A stretch of 64,000 bases of DNA from Motiliproteus sp965230185 (GTDB lineage: Bacteria > Pseudomonadota > Gammaproteobacteria > Pseudomonadales > Balneatricaceae). The stretch is taken from assembly GCA_965230185.1 (NCBI GenBank), contig OZ245995.1:186001-250000 (forward strand), given 5' to 3'. Shown in pieces: positions 36,328 through 45,800 of this stretch. Every line of letters begins with the position of its first letter. The first letter of the stretch is position 1. A program made the translations under genes and the position numbers. The notes beneath the pieces are model-generated. The model saw only the letters and a list, made by a program, of their open reading frames with translations. It had not been told where the DNA came from and did no database searches.

Positions 36328-37260
36328 TCAGGAGCCGTAAACGTCTTTCAGAATGGCGTCCGCGCCCTGTGCCAGCAGCTCCTCCGCCAGGCTGATCCCC
36401 AGCGCCTCACAGTCGTCGGCAGGACCGCTGATTTCTGCCCGCAGCACCTGGCTGCCGTCCGGTCGGCCGACCAGTCCCCGCAGTCGGATCTGCTGCTGGT
36501 CGTCCAGGGTCGCGTAACAGGCGATCGGAACCTGGCAACCGCCTTCCAGGCGGCGGTTCATCGCTCGTTCCGCTTTCACGCAATAAGCGGTCCGGGGGTG
36601 ATGCAGCGGCGCCAGCAGGTCGATGGTCTGCTGATCGTTCATTCGGCACTCGACGCCGACGGCTCCCTGGCCACCGGCGGGCAGGCTCTGCTCGGCGGGG
36701 ATCTCTGTTCTGATGCGATCTTCCATACCAAGACGAATCAGACCGGCGGAGGCCAGGATAATGGCGTCATAGTCACCGTTGTCCAGTTTGGCGAGCCGGG
36801 TGTTGACGTTGCCGCGCAGGAATTTTACCTGCAGATCCGGACGTCGTTCGCGCAGCTGAGTTTCACGGCGCAGGCTGGAGGTGCCGACCACCGAGCCGGC
36901 CGGCAGTTCGTCAAGGTTGTTGTAACGATTGCTGACGAAGGCATCGGTGGGGGTTTCCCGCTCGCAGATGATTGCCAGTCCCAGTCCCTCGGGAAATTCC
37001 ATGGGAACGTCTTTCATGGAGTGGACGGCGATATCGGCTTCGTTCTCCAGCAGGGCATGTTCAAGCTCTTTTACAAACAGACCTTTACCACCGACTTTGG
37101 CCAGCGGCACGTCCAGTATCTTGTCGCCCCGGGAGGTCATGCCCAGCAGTTCTACCCTGATCCCCGGATGGTGTTTCTCCAGTTCAGCCTTGATAAATTC
37201 CGCCTGCCACAGAGCGAGCGGACTTTTGCGGGTGGCTATTCGGATCAGCTTCTCAGACAT
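36328..37260 (-). CDS. hemC: Porphobilinogen deaminase (hydroxymethylbilane synthase)
   Basis: Joins four porphobilinogens into hydroxymethylbilane. 310 residues. IATRKSPLALWQAEFIK at the start, the catalytic Asp region (VHSMKDVPMEFP), GTSSLRR, LRGNVNTRLAKLD and the cofactor-bearing Cys in RLEGGCQVPIACYA are intact. First gene of hemCDXY; the promoter lies in the 332-base gap shared with argH. Confidence 0.97.
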   Translation of the reverse strand: MSEKLIRIATRKSPLALWQAEFIKAELEKHHPGIRVELLGMTSRGDKILDVPLAKVGGKGLFVKELEHALLENEADIAVHSMKDVPMEFPEGLGLAIICERETPTDAFVSNRYNNLDELPAGSVVGTSSLRRETQLRERRPDLQVKFLRGNVNTRLAKLDNGDYDAIILASAGLIRLGMEDRIRTEIPAEQSLPAGGQGAVGVECRMNDQQTIDLLAPLHHPRTAYCVKAERAMNRRLEGGCQVPIACYATLDDQQQIRLRGLVGRPDGSQVLRAEISGPADDCEALGISLAEELLAQGADAILKDVYGS

Positions 37261-37592
37261 CTTGTAAATCTCACAGCACTGTCAGGTTGAGGGATCACCG
37301 GACGGCAATGTCAGTTGCCCTGATATCCCTATAATGCGCGCCAGTTTATCAGAAAGCATCACCGAACTGCAGCAGTGTGACTTGTTTACGGTCAAGCCAC
37401 GAGCGACATAGGGAATCGGCCCCTGAGCGGTAAAAATGTCGGCCCGCAGCCATCGCGGAGCGGCTGTCAGGCCTGTATAATGTCGCCCTTTCGAAAAAGC
37501 CCGGTGAGCGCAGCAGGCAGATCTCCGCTGCCGGTATCCGATTTTCTGTTTAGCGAACTGCCCGCAGTTCGAGATGAGGGGGCTCCACAGTC
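37261..37592. promoter_or_regulatory. Divergent hemC/argH promoter region
   Basis: 332 bases with no gene. Two plus-strand TATAAT boxes are seen, at 37330-37335 (followed by GCGCGCC) and 37476-37481 (followed by GTCGCCC), the latter preceded by TG; neither has a clear -35. In Pseudomonas algZ/algR lie in this neighbourhood; here nothing remains of them. Confidence 0.5.
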
Positions 37593-38999
37593 ATGTCCAG
37601 TAGTGATCAGTCACAAGCCAATCAGCAGTGGGGCGGTCGTTTCAGCGAAGCCACCGACGCCTTTGTCGCCCGCTTTACCGCTTCCGTCGATTTTGACCAG
37701 CGCATGTATCGTCAGGATATTCAGGGGTCGGTCGCTCATGCGCGGATGCTGGCTAAAGTCGGGGTTTTAACCGAAGACGAACGAGACGATATCATCCGTG
37801 GTCTGCAGGAGATCATGGAGGAGATTGAACGTGGCGATTTCGAGTGGTCGGTGGCGCTGGAGGATGTTCATATGAACATTGAGGCGGCGTTGACGCAGAA
37901 AATCGGCATTACCGGTAAAAAACTGCATACCGGTCGCTCCCGTAACGATCAGGTGGCGACCGATATTCGTCTCTACCTGCGCGACGAACTGGACGTCATT
38001 CTGTCGGAGCTGAGTCGTCTGCAGCGGGGGTTGCTGGATCTGGCGGAGCGTGAGGCCGACACCATTATGCCGGGCTTTACCCATCTGCAGACCGCCCAGC
38101 CGGTGACCTTCGGTCACCATCTGCTGGCCTGGTTCGAGATGCTGCAGCGAGATTACGGTCGTCTGCTGGACTGTCGTAAGCGTATTAACATTATGCCGCT
38201 GGGGGCTGCTGCACTGGCCGGCACTACCTATCCGATCGATCGTCACTACACCGCCGAGCTGCTGGGCTTCGATGCGGCCAGTGAGAATTCACTGGACTCG
38301 GTCAGCGACCGCGATTTCGCCATCGAATTCTGCGCGGCCGCCAGTCTGATCATGACCCACCTGTCCCGGGCCTCCGAAGAGCTGGTTCTCTGGACCTCCG
38401 CTCAGTTTGACTTTATCGATCTTCCGGATCGATTCTGCACCGGCTCATCGATCATGCCACAGAAGAAGAATCCCGATGTGCCGGAGCTGGTGCGTGGCAA
38501 GAGCGGTCGGGTCAATGGCCATCTGATTTCGTTGCTGACGCTGATGAAATCCCAGCCGCTGGCCTACAACAAGGACAACCAGGAAGACAAAGAACCGCTG
38601 TTCGATGTGATCGATACCCTGCAGGGCTGTCTGCGGGCCTATGCCGACATGATTCCGGCTATCACCTCGAAGAAGGACAGCATGCGTGAAGCGGCACTGC
38701 GTGGTTTCTCCACCGCTACCGATCTGGCTGACTACCTGGTTCGTGCGGGAGTGCCCTTCCGGGATGCCCATGAAATTGTTGGCAAGTCTGTTGCCTATGG
38801 CATCGACACCGCTAAGGATCTGGGCGAGATGAGCCTGGCGGAGCTGCAGCAGTTCTCCGATGTGATTCAGGAGGACGTGTTTGCGGTGCTGACCCTGGAG
38901 GGCTCGGTAGCGGCCCGTGATCATATCGGTGGTACGGCACCGGATCAGGTGAGGGCTGCGGTAGAGCGTGGCCGGGAAAAACTCGCCGCCAGGAGTTAA
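37593..38999 (+). CDS. argH: Argininosuccinate lyase
   Basis: Last step of arginine synthesis: argininosuccinate to arginine and fumarate. 468 residues. The fumarase/aspartase-superfamily signature GSSIMPQKKNPD with the mobile catalytic Ser/Lys loop, TGRSRNDQVATD, THLQTAQPVTFGHH (catalytic His) and ALRGFSTATDLADYLV are all present. Divergent from hemC, with an intrinsic terminator 35 bases past the stop. Confidence 0.97.
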   Translation: MSSSDQSQANQQWGGRFSEATDAFVARFTASVDFDQRMYRQDIQGSVAHARMLAKVGVLTEDERDDIIRGLQEIMEEIERGDFEWSVALEDVHMNIEAALTQKIGITGKKLHTGRSRNDQVATDIRLYLRDELDVILSELSRLQRGLLDLAEREADTIMPGFTHLQTAQPVTFGHHLLAWFEMLQRDYGRLLDCRKRINIMPLGAAALAGTTYPIDRHYTAELLGFDAASENSLDSVSDRDFAIEFCAAASLIMTHLSRASEELVLWTSAQFDFIDLPDRFCTGSSIMPQKKNPDVPELVRGKSGRVNGHLISLLTLMKSQPLAYNKDNQEDKEPLFDVIDTLQGCLRAYADMIPAITSKKDSMREAALRGFSTATDLADYLVRAGVPFRDAHEIVGKSVAYGIDTAKDLGEMSLAELQQFSDVIQEDVFAVLTLEGSVAARDHIGGTAPDQVRAAVERGREKLAARS

Positions 39000-39033
39000 T
39001 CCTGATCCCTGGCTGAAAGGTCGGAGGTAACTG

Positions 39034-39061
39034 AAAAGCGGGCTCGAAGGCCCGCTTTTTT
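39034..39061 (+). terminator. argH terminator
   Basis: AAAAGCGGGC-TCGAAG-GCCCGCTTTTTT, a stem with seven G/C pairs and six Ts. Confidence 0.92.
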
Positions 39062-39105
39062 GTTTTCACTTGTAAGTGGCCGGCCTGACAGGCCGGCGGT
39101 ACTGA

Positions 39106-39618
39106 TCAATGGAAGCTGATATCGACCATCAGGTCAGATGCGATCGCTTCCAGGCCGTCCTGGAGTTCATCCAGATCGGTATTGGCCGGAGCCAGCAGGT
39201 CGGCCTGAGCCTTGAACAGCAGCTCGGCGGACATGGAGCCGCTCACCACTTCGGTGTCCAGTTTCTCCACACTGATATTGCGACGTGCCAGGGCGCGGGA
39301 GATCTCCCGGACAATGCCCGGCTTATCGTGGCCAATCAGTTCCAGGCTCAGTGCCTGTCCCTTGTGGTCATTGCTGTCGCTGTCCACTTCGGCTGTTACT
39401 TTCAGCCCCTGATCTTCCAGTTTCTGCAGCGCTTCCTGTAGCGTGCTGACGCGATCGCTGTCAACGCTGGCGATCAGAATGCCGGCGAATTTACCCGCCA
39501 GCCGGGACATGCTGCTTTCCTGCCAGTTGGCATGATGCTCAGCAAGAGTGCGGGATACAAGCTCAACAAGACCAGGCTTATCGGAACCTATCAGAGTCAG
39601 AACCAAAGACGTTTTCAT
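39106..39618 (-). CDS. GcvR-like protein with two ACT domains
   Basis: 170 residues made of two ACT domains (about 3-80 and 90-165). The first opens with LVLTLIGSDKPGLVELVSRTLAEH and the second with LSLELIGHDKPGIVREISRALA; both keep the glycine-rich ligand turn. This is the architecture of GcvR, the partner that binds GcvA and represses the glycine cleavage operon when glycine is low. gcvT and gcvH lie 14 kb away, but no gcvA is seen, so naming it GcvR is an inference; a generic amino-acid-sensing ACT protein is possible. Confidence 0.85.
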   Translation of the reverse strand: MKTSLVLTLIGSDKPGLVELVSRTLAEHHANWQESSMSRLAGKFAGILIASVDSDRVSTLQEALQKLEDQGLKVTAEVDSDSNDHKGQALSLELIGHDKPGIVREISRALARRNISVEKLDTEVVSGSMSAELLFKAQADLLAPANTDLDELQDGLEAIASDLMVDISFH

Positions 39619-39770
39619 GAGTGATTACTCCAGAGTGAAAAGATGTATTTGATTATTGTTCTTGTAGAATATCGTTCCGTAGCTGATTGCATTCTAAGTC
39701 CAGTGCTTTGTTGTTCGCAAACTCAGACTGCATATTCGTCTGTATCACCAGCTCCGAAAAGGATATCTGA

Positions 39771-40697
39771 ATGAGTGCATTTGAAGGAATTGTGACCGCA
39801 CTCGGGCCGGTGTTTGCGCTGGTGCTTATCGGCTACGGCTGCCGGCTGGTCAACTTTCCGGCCGCCGGATTCTGGCCCGGGGCCGAGCGACTGACCTATT
39901 TCCTGCTGTTCCCGTCGCTGCTGGTTTACAAGCTGGCGACCACCAGTCTGGAATCGCTGGACCTGGGGGTCGCGGTAGTGGCGTTGTTGCTGTTGCTGCT
40001 GGTCAGTTCGCTGATCAGCTTTCTGCTGGCGCGATGGCTGAAACTGGATGGTCCGGGGCAGACCTCTTTTTTTCAGGGCAGCGTCCGTTTCAACACCTAC
40101 GTGGGGCTCGCTGCGGCGTCGGAGCTGTTCGGAGAAACGGGGCTGGTGTGGGGGGCACTGTTTCTGGCGGTAATGATTCCACTGGTTAACGTCTGCTGCA
40201 TCCTGGTTTTTTCATTGGTGGGGGAGCGAAACGGAAGGGCGCTGCCGACGGTGATGCTGTCAGGTCTGCTGAAGAATCCGTTGATTATCGCCTGTCTGCT
40301 GGGTATCGCTCTGAACCTGTCCGGGCTGGGGCTGCCGCCGGGAACCGAGCCGGTGCTGGCGCTGTTGAGTCCGGTGGCATTGCCGCTGGGGCTGCTGGCG
40401 GTCGGCGTCGGTCTGGACCTGCGGGTGCTCAGCCGCGGTGGCGCTGCACTCTGGTTATCCGGCCTGATGAAACTGGTGATCGGACCGTTGCTGTTTCTGG
40501 CTATTGCCGCATTTCTGGAGCTGTCGTCGACCGCAACTTCGGTGCTGCTGGTTTTCGCACTGCTGCCCACCGCCTCGTCAGCATACATACTGGCTCGGCA
40601 GCTGGGTGGTGATGCCCCGTTGATGGCGGCAATCATTACTCTGCAGACATTGCTGGCCATGCTGACAATGCCGGCGATGCTGATGCTTGTCGGTTGA
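39771..40697 (+). CDS. AEC family transporter
   Basis: 308 residues, about ten membrane segments in two halves, as in the auxin efflux carrier/bile acid-type permeases. The start GPVFALVLIGYGCRLVNF, the amphipathic loop RLTYFLLFPSLLVYKL, GLLKNPLIIACLLGIALNL and the C-terminal LLPTASSAYILARQLGG with its crossover Pro/Ser are family marks. AEC carriers export small organic acids such as malate or malonate; the substrate is not known here. AAAGGA ahead of the ATG is a good ribosome site. It is followed by the signalling block. Confidence 0.9.
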   Translation: MSAFEGIVTALGPVFALVLIGYGCRLVNFPAAGFWPGAERLTYFLLFPSLLVYKLATTSLESLDLGVAVVALLLLLLVSSLISFLLARWLKLDGPGQTSFFQGSVRFNTYVGLAAASELFGETGLVWGALFLAVMIPLVNVCCILVFSLVGERNGRALPTVMLSGLLKNPLIIACLLGIALNLSGLGLPPGTEPVLALLSPVALPLGLLAVGVGLDLRVLSRGGAALWLSGLMKLVIGPLLFLAIAAFLELSSTATSVLLVFALLPTASSAYILARQLGGDAPLMAAIITLQTLLAMLTMPAMLMLVG

Positions 40698-40773
40698 GTG
40701 CGGGCTGTCGCAGATCCGGGAGATACTGCCGGAACTATACTAGGATGAAATCGGCGAATCGGAAGCGAACCTG

Positions 40774-42603
40774 ATGGCACTGTTCTCCTGGGATTCCAGT
40801 TTCGAAACCGGTAATTCAATGATCGATCAGCAGCATCTGCGACTGGTCGATCTGATCAATGAACTGGCAGATGCGCTGGCCGGGCAGGTCGGGGATACCG
40901 TACCCGACCGCATTCATCGGCAGCTGCTGGACTACACCCGTTATCATTTTTCATCCGAAGAAAAACTGATGCGTGCTTCCGGTATCGATGAGGAGAGTTT
41001 TCAGCGTCATCGGCAGAAACATCAGGAATTCATCCGCTCGATTGACCTCGAAAATGCCACCGTCCAGCGACATCCGGAAGATCTGCTGAGCTATCTGATG
41101 GACTGGCTGATCTCTCATATTCTCGATACCGACCGGGAGATGGTTGAGTCGCTGGGAATTCTGGACCCTGAAACCGGGCTGAAGGCCGGCAATCAGCGTG
41201 CCCGGCGACAGGCGGTCGGTAAACAGACCGAGCAGCTGCTGAGCGCGCTGCGAGAGAGTGAGACCCGTTTTCGAATCCTGGCAGACAGCGCGCCGGTGAT
41301 GCTGTGGTTATCCCGGGAAAATGGCGCCCGTACTTTTTTCAACCAGGCCTGGCTGTCGATGACCGGGCAGGATCAGAATCAGGCCCGGCAGACTGGCTGG
41401 CAGGCAGTGATCTGTCCGGAAGATCGTCCGGGTTACCTCCGGGATTACCACCATGACCATCTTCACCAGCAGGGGGGGCGGCGTGAATTTCGTCTGATGA
41501 AAGCCGATGGCAGTGTTATCTGGGTACTGGAAGATACCAGACCACGGTTTCTGAATAACGGCACTTTTGTAGGCCTGACCGGGAATTGCGTCGATATCAC
41601 CGCTCAGAAAGAGTCGCAGCAGTTGCTGGAGCAGATGAACAGCGAGCTGGAAAAACGGGTGGAAACTGCTATCCGGGAGTTGCAGGAATCCAATAGCAGG
41701 CTGCGGGAAGAGGCCGAAACCCGGCTGGTTTACCAGCAACAGCTGGAGCGGGAAAAGTTCGAGCAACAGCAGCTTATTGACCGGTTGAATCGCACGACCA
41801 GTCAGCTCGTGCAGTCCGAAAAAATGTCGGCGGTGGGTCAGCTGGCGGCGGGGGTTGCTCATGAGATCAATAATCCGGTGGGCTATGTGCGCTCAAATAT
41901 CACGACTCTGTCCGGATACATGAAGGATTTCGTCAGCCTGCTGAGGTGCTATGAATCGATGGAGGACCTGCTGGCGGCGGATCCGCAGCGGCAGGCGCAA
42001 CTGGACCGATTGAAGCAGCAGCTTGACCCGGAGTATCTGAAGCAGGACACCACGGAGTTACTCAGGGAGACCGGTGAAGGGCTGGAGCGGGTACGCAGAA
42101 TAGTGCAGGACCTGAAGGACTTCTCCCGGGCAGACGACGCAGAATGGCAGTTTGCTGACCTGCACAAGGGGCTGGACAGTACTCTGAATGTGGCCTCTAA
42201 TGAAATAAAGTACCAGGCCGATGTGGTAAAGGATTACGGGGAGCTGCCACTGGTCCAGTGTTTACCCAATCAGCTGAATCAGGTGTTCATGAATCTGCTG
42301 GTCAATGCGGCTCAGTCGATGGCTGAAAAAGGAGAAATAAGAATCCGTACCCGACTTGAAAACGGTATGGCAGAAATTGGCATCAGCGATACCGGGACAG
42401 GCATACCGGATGCTGTGCGTGAACGGATTTTCGAGCCTTTCTTTACCACCAAGCCGGTGGGTCGGGGAACCGGGCTGGGATTATCGGTTTCCTACGGTAT
42501 TGTTCAGAATCATCGAGGAACACTGAGCGTGGAAAGCACCAGCGGAGAAGGCAGTACCTTTATCATTCGCCTGCCACTGAAGCAGGAACCCTATGAATCC
42601 TGA
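40774..42603 (+). CDS. Bacteriohemerythrin-PAS-histidine kinase fusion
   Basis: 609 residues with no membrane segment, so cytosolic. Residues 1-130 are a bacteriohemerythrin: His21 (DQQHLRL), His58 and Glu62 (HxxxE), His79 and His83 (HxxxH), His115 and Asp120 (HxxxxD), the full set of di-iron ligands that bind O2. A PAS domain follows at about 163-280 (RFRILADSAPVMLWLS, REFRLMKADGSVIWV), a coiled coil at 280-345, then a kinase core with His363 (GVAHEINNP), NLLVNAAQSM, DTGTGIPD and GTGLGLSVSYGIV. Such a sensor could phosphorylate in response to oxygen or redox state. No response regulator is nearby. The kinase core closely resembles that of the CbrA-like gene 230 bases downstream. Confidence 0.92.
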   Translation: MALFSWDSSFETGNSMIDQQHLRLVDLINELADALAGQVGDTVPDRIHRQLLDYTRYHFSSEEKLMRASGIDEESFQRHRQKHQEFIRSIDLENATVQRHPEDLLSYLMDWLISHILDTDREMVESLGILDPETGLKAGNQRARRQAVGKQTEQLLSALRESETRFRILADSAPVMLWLSRENGARTFFNQAWLSMTGQDQNQARQTGWQAVICPEDRPGYLRDYHHDHLHQQGGRREFRLMKADGSVIWVLEDTRPRFLNNGTFVGLTGNCVDITAQKESQQLLEQMNSELEKRVETAIRELQESNSRLREEAETRLVYQQQLEREKFEQQQLIDRLNRTTSQLVQSEKMSAVGQLAAGVAHEINNPVGYVRSNITTLSGYMKDFVSLLRCYESMEDLLAADPQRQAQLDRLKQQLDPEYLKQDTTELLRETGEGLERVRRIVQDLKDFSRADDAEWQFADLHKGLDSTLNVASNEIKYQADVVKDYGELPLVQCLPNQLNQVFMNLLVNAAQSMAEKGEIRIRTRLENGMAEIGISDTGTGIPDAVRERIFEPFFTTKPVGRGTGLGLSVSYGIVQNHRGTLSVESTSGEGSTFIIRLPLKQEPYES

Positions 42604-42635
42604 AACAGGGTTCCGGGCCGGGGAGGGCAGGTTCG

Positions 42636-42812
42636 TTGTTATCTAAACCGGAATTTCCATTTATTCTGTTCGTCACCGCCGGCCTGCTGTTCGCCTGGCC
42701 GCTGATGGAGGTCTACCGCCAGTTCGAGCCGATGGGACGGCTGTACTACTTCTTCGGAATCTGGGCGGTGGTCGTGGTGGTTTATTATTTTATGTCGAAA
42801 AAGGTTGGCTAG
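42636..42812 (+). CDS. 58-residue membrane protein ahead of the CbrA-like kinase (CbrX-like position)
   Basis: Small gene in the 230-base gap between the two kinases: TTG 42636 preceded by GGAGG at 42622-42626, stop TAG 42810-42812, 58 residues. It has two membrane segments (about 8-23 and 35-53) joined by MEVYRQFEPMGRLYY, and a basic tail (MSKKVG). It ends 21 bases before the kinase gene. In Pseudomonas a small membrane protein gene, cbrX, precedes cbrA and is translated with it; size, topology and place agree, sequence relationship is not verified. Confidence 0.75.
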   Translation: MLSKPEFPFILFVTAGLLFAWPLMEVYRQFEPMGRLYYFFGIWAVVVVVYYFMSKKVG

Positions 42813-42833
42813 CCGTAGAAGGATCAGGGCTCA

Positions 42834-45800
42834 ATGTTTGAAACCAGTACCGTCTTACTGATCTTTTTCATCTATATGGGCGGCCTGTTCCTGATCGCCC
42901 TTTCGGTGGAACGCAATCAGGCGCTGTCGGCAGCGCTCGCCCGTCGCCCCTGGGTTTATGCCCTTTCAATCACCGTCTATGCCACCTCCTGGACCTTTTA
43001 TGGCAGTGTTGGCCTGGCTTCGAAATCCGGTCTGATTTTTCTGCCCACCTACCTTGGACCGACGGTGGCCATCGGCTTATGGTGGATTCTGCTGCGCAAG
43101 ATGGTGCGTATCAAAGAGAAGCGCAGCATCACCAGTATTGCCGACTTTATCTCTGCCCGTTACGACCGCTCCCAGGGGGTGGCGATGATCGTCACCCTGA
43201 TTGCTTTGCTGGGCACCTTGCCTTATATCGCTCTGCAACTGAAGGCGGTGGTTACCAGCTTCAGCGTGATTACCGGAGCTCCGGAGACTCAGCTGGACTG
43301 GGAGGGTATCGGGCTCTGGATCACTCTGCTGCTGATCGCCTTTACGGTACTGTTCGGAGCCCGGCGGCTGGACCCGACCGAACGTCATCAGGGGATGATG
43401 GCGGCGCTGGCGGTGGAGTGCTTCGTCAAGCTGCTGGCCTTTCTGGCGGTCGGGGCTTTCGTCACCTGGCAGCTGTTCGACGGCTTCGGCGACCTGCTGA
43501 ATCAGCTGCCGCCGGCTGATCGTCAGCAGCTGACACAGGTCGGTGATGATCAGTATCAGAGCTACGTACGCTGGATGACGGTATTTTTCCTGTCAATGGC
43601 GGGCATTCTGTTCCTGCCCCGGCAGTTCCATACCGCCGTGATTGAAAACAGCAACGAGGAACATATCCGTACCGCCATCTGGCTGGTGCCGGCCTACCTG
43701 TTGCTGATGAGCCTGTTTGTGGTGCCGCTGGCCGCAGCCGGCAGAATACAGGGGCTTCCACCGCAGCTGGCGGAGTTTTTCGTGCTGTTGCTGCCGATGC
43801 AGGCGGATCAGAATCTGCTGGCGATTCTGGTGTTTATCGGGGGGCTGGCGGCGGCGTCGGGAATGATCATCGTCAGCTCGGTGACGCTGGCGACCATGAG
43901 TACCAATCACCTGCTGCTGCCGCTGCTGAATCACTTTGACAGTCTGCATGTGCTGAAGCGCTACCTGTTACCAGCTCGCTGGCTGGCGATCGCCTGCGTA
44001 CTGCTGTTTGGTTACCTGTTTGCCCGCGAACTGACCGCCGGCCGGCTGCTGGTCAATATCGGCATTCTCGGTTTCTGTGCAGCTCTGCAGTTCGTGCCGG
44101 CGATTGTTGGCGGGCTGTTCTGGTTGCGGGGTAACAAGACCGGTGCGGTGCTGGGACTCGGGGCCGGCTTCGTGCTCTGGTTTTATACGCTGATGGTGCC
44201 ACTACTGGCCCAGGGGGGGCTGTTACCGATGTCCTGGCTGAGCGAGGGACCTGCGGGCATTGCTCTGCTGCGACCAGAGGCGCTGTTCGGGCTGGAGCGG
44301 TTCGATTCGGTCACCCACGCCTCTTTCTGGTCCCTGTTCTTTAACTGTGGTTTCTACATGCTGGGGTCGCTGCTGGTTCGTCAGCGGGAGTCGGAGCTGG
44401 AGATGGCCAGCGCCTACGTGCACGCTCTTCGCTTCAGTACACCGGGGGAGACCGGCCAGGAAAGCGACAGCCATATTCATAAGGCGGACAAACTGCAGGA
44501 AGCAACGGCGCTGCTGGAGCACTACTTTTCGGAAAAAATCGCCCGCAGCAAGATTCGCCAGATCACCGAAGGGATGGGGATCGCCGAGGAGGAGATGATC
44601 TCGGCCGGTGAGCTGCTGCGTTTTCATCGTGAGCTGGAGCGGGTGCTGGCGGGGGCCATAGGCGCGGCTGCCGCCCATCAGGCGATGAAGAAGCATCTGA
44701 GCTATTCCGAGGTGGAGCATGGCCAGGTCAGTCAGGTGTATGCCGGTATCCTCGCCAATCTGCAGCTCAGTCCCGATGAGCTGCTGGAACGAATCTCCTA
44801 TTTTGAAGAGCGGGATAAGGCGCAGAAGGAGCACTCCCGCGAGCTGGAAGCCCGGGTGATGGAGCGGGAAAGCGAAATTCGGGCCCGTAAACGAGCCGAG
44901 AAGGAGGCTGCTACTGCTCTGCAATCCCAGCAGATACTGAATGAGCTGCTGGTGCTGTCGCTGGAACCGGCTCCGCTGCAGCAGATCCTGCGCCGGGCCC
45001 TGAAAATCATATTCAGCCAGCCCTGGCTGCCTGACGAGCCGAGGGGGGCGGTCTTTCTGGCTGACAACCAGCAGCGCAGACTGGAAATGGTCGCCCGGCA
45101 GGGATTACCGGAGATTGAGAGTCAGTGCCGGGTGATCGATTACGATCAGTGTCTGTGTGGCAAGGCGGCGGTACTACGTAAAGTAATACATTCCAGTGAA
45201 GTGGATCTCAGTGACGGCAGCTTTTTCCCGGGGGTGGAGCAGAAAGGGCATTATGTGGTGCCCGTCATTGCGGACAACGAGCTGCTCGGAATTCTGATGG
45301 TGTACCTGCCGAAGGAGCATCAGAAAAATGACCGTGAGATGCTCTTTCTGGAAGCCGTGGCCAGCAGTCTCGGCGGGCTGATTCAGCGCAATCGTACTGA
45401 GCAGGCTCTGCATGATACTCAGGTCCGTTTTCAGGGATTTCTCGATAACACGACGGCGATGATCTATCTGAAGGATACCGAAGGCCGTTATCTGATGGTC
45501 AACGGCCACTTCGAGCGGGTTATGAGGCTTTGCTCCGAGGAGGTAGTCGGCCGGCGGGATGCGGAGCTGTTTGATTCTGTGGCGGCACTGCCGTTGCACG
45601 AAAATGATCTGCAGGTGATTGAATCCGGTGAGGCTCGGGAGTTTGAAGAGCTGGTTCCCCAGGATGATGGCGTTCATACCTGGCTGTCGGTCAAATTTCC
45701 GCTGCGTGGCCGCGACGGAGAGATTATGGCAGTGGGCAACATTTCCACCGATATCTCCGGGCGTATCCGGACTGAGGAAGATCTGCAGATGGCCTACAGC

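Noticed and set aside
39077..39096. GCCGGCCT/AGGCCGGC palindrome after the argH terminator
   Set aside because: No T-run in either direction and the real terminator precedes it; could be chance in GC-rich sequence.
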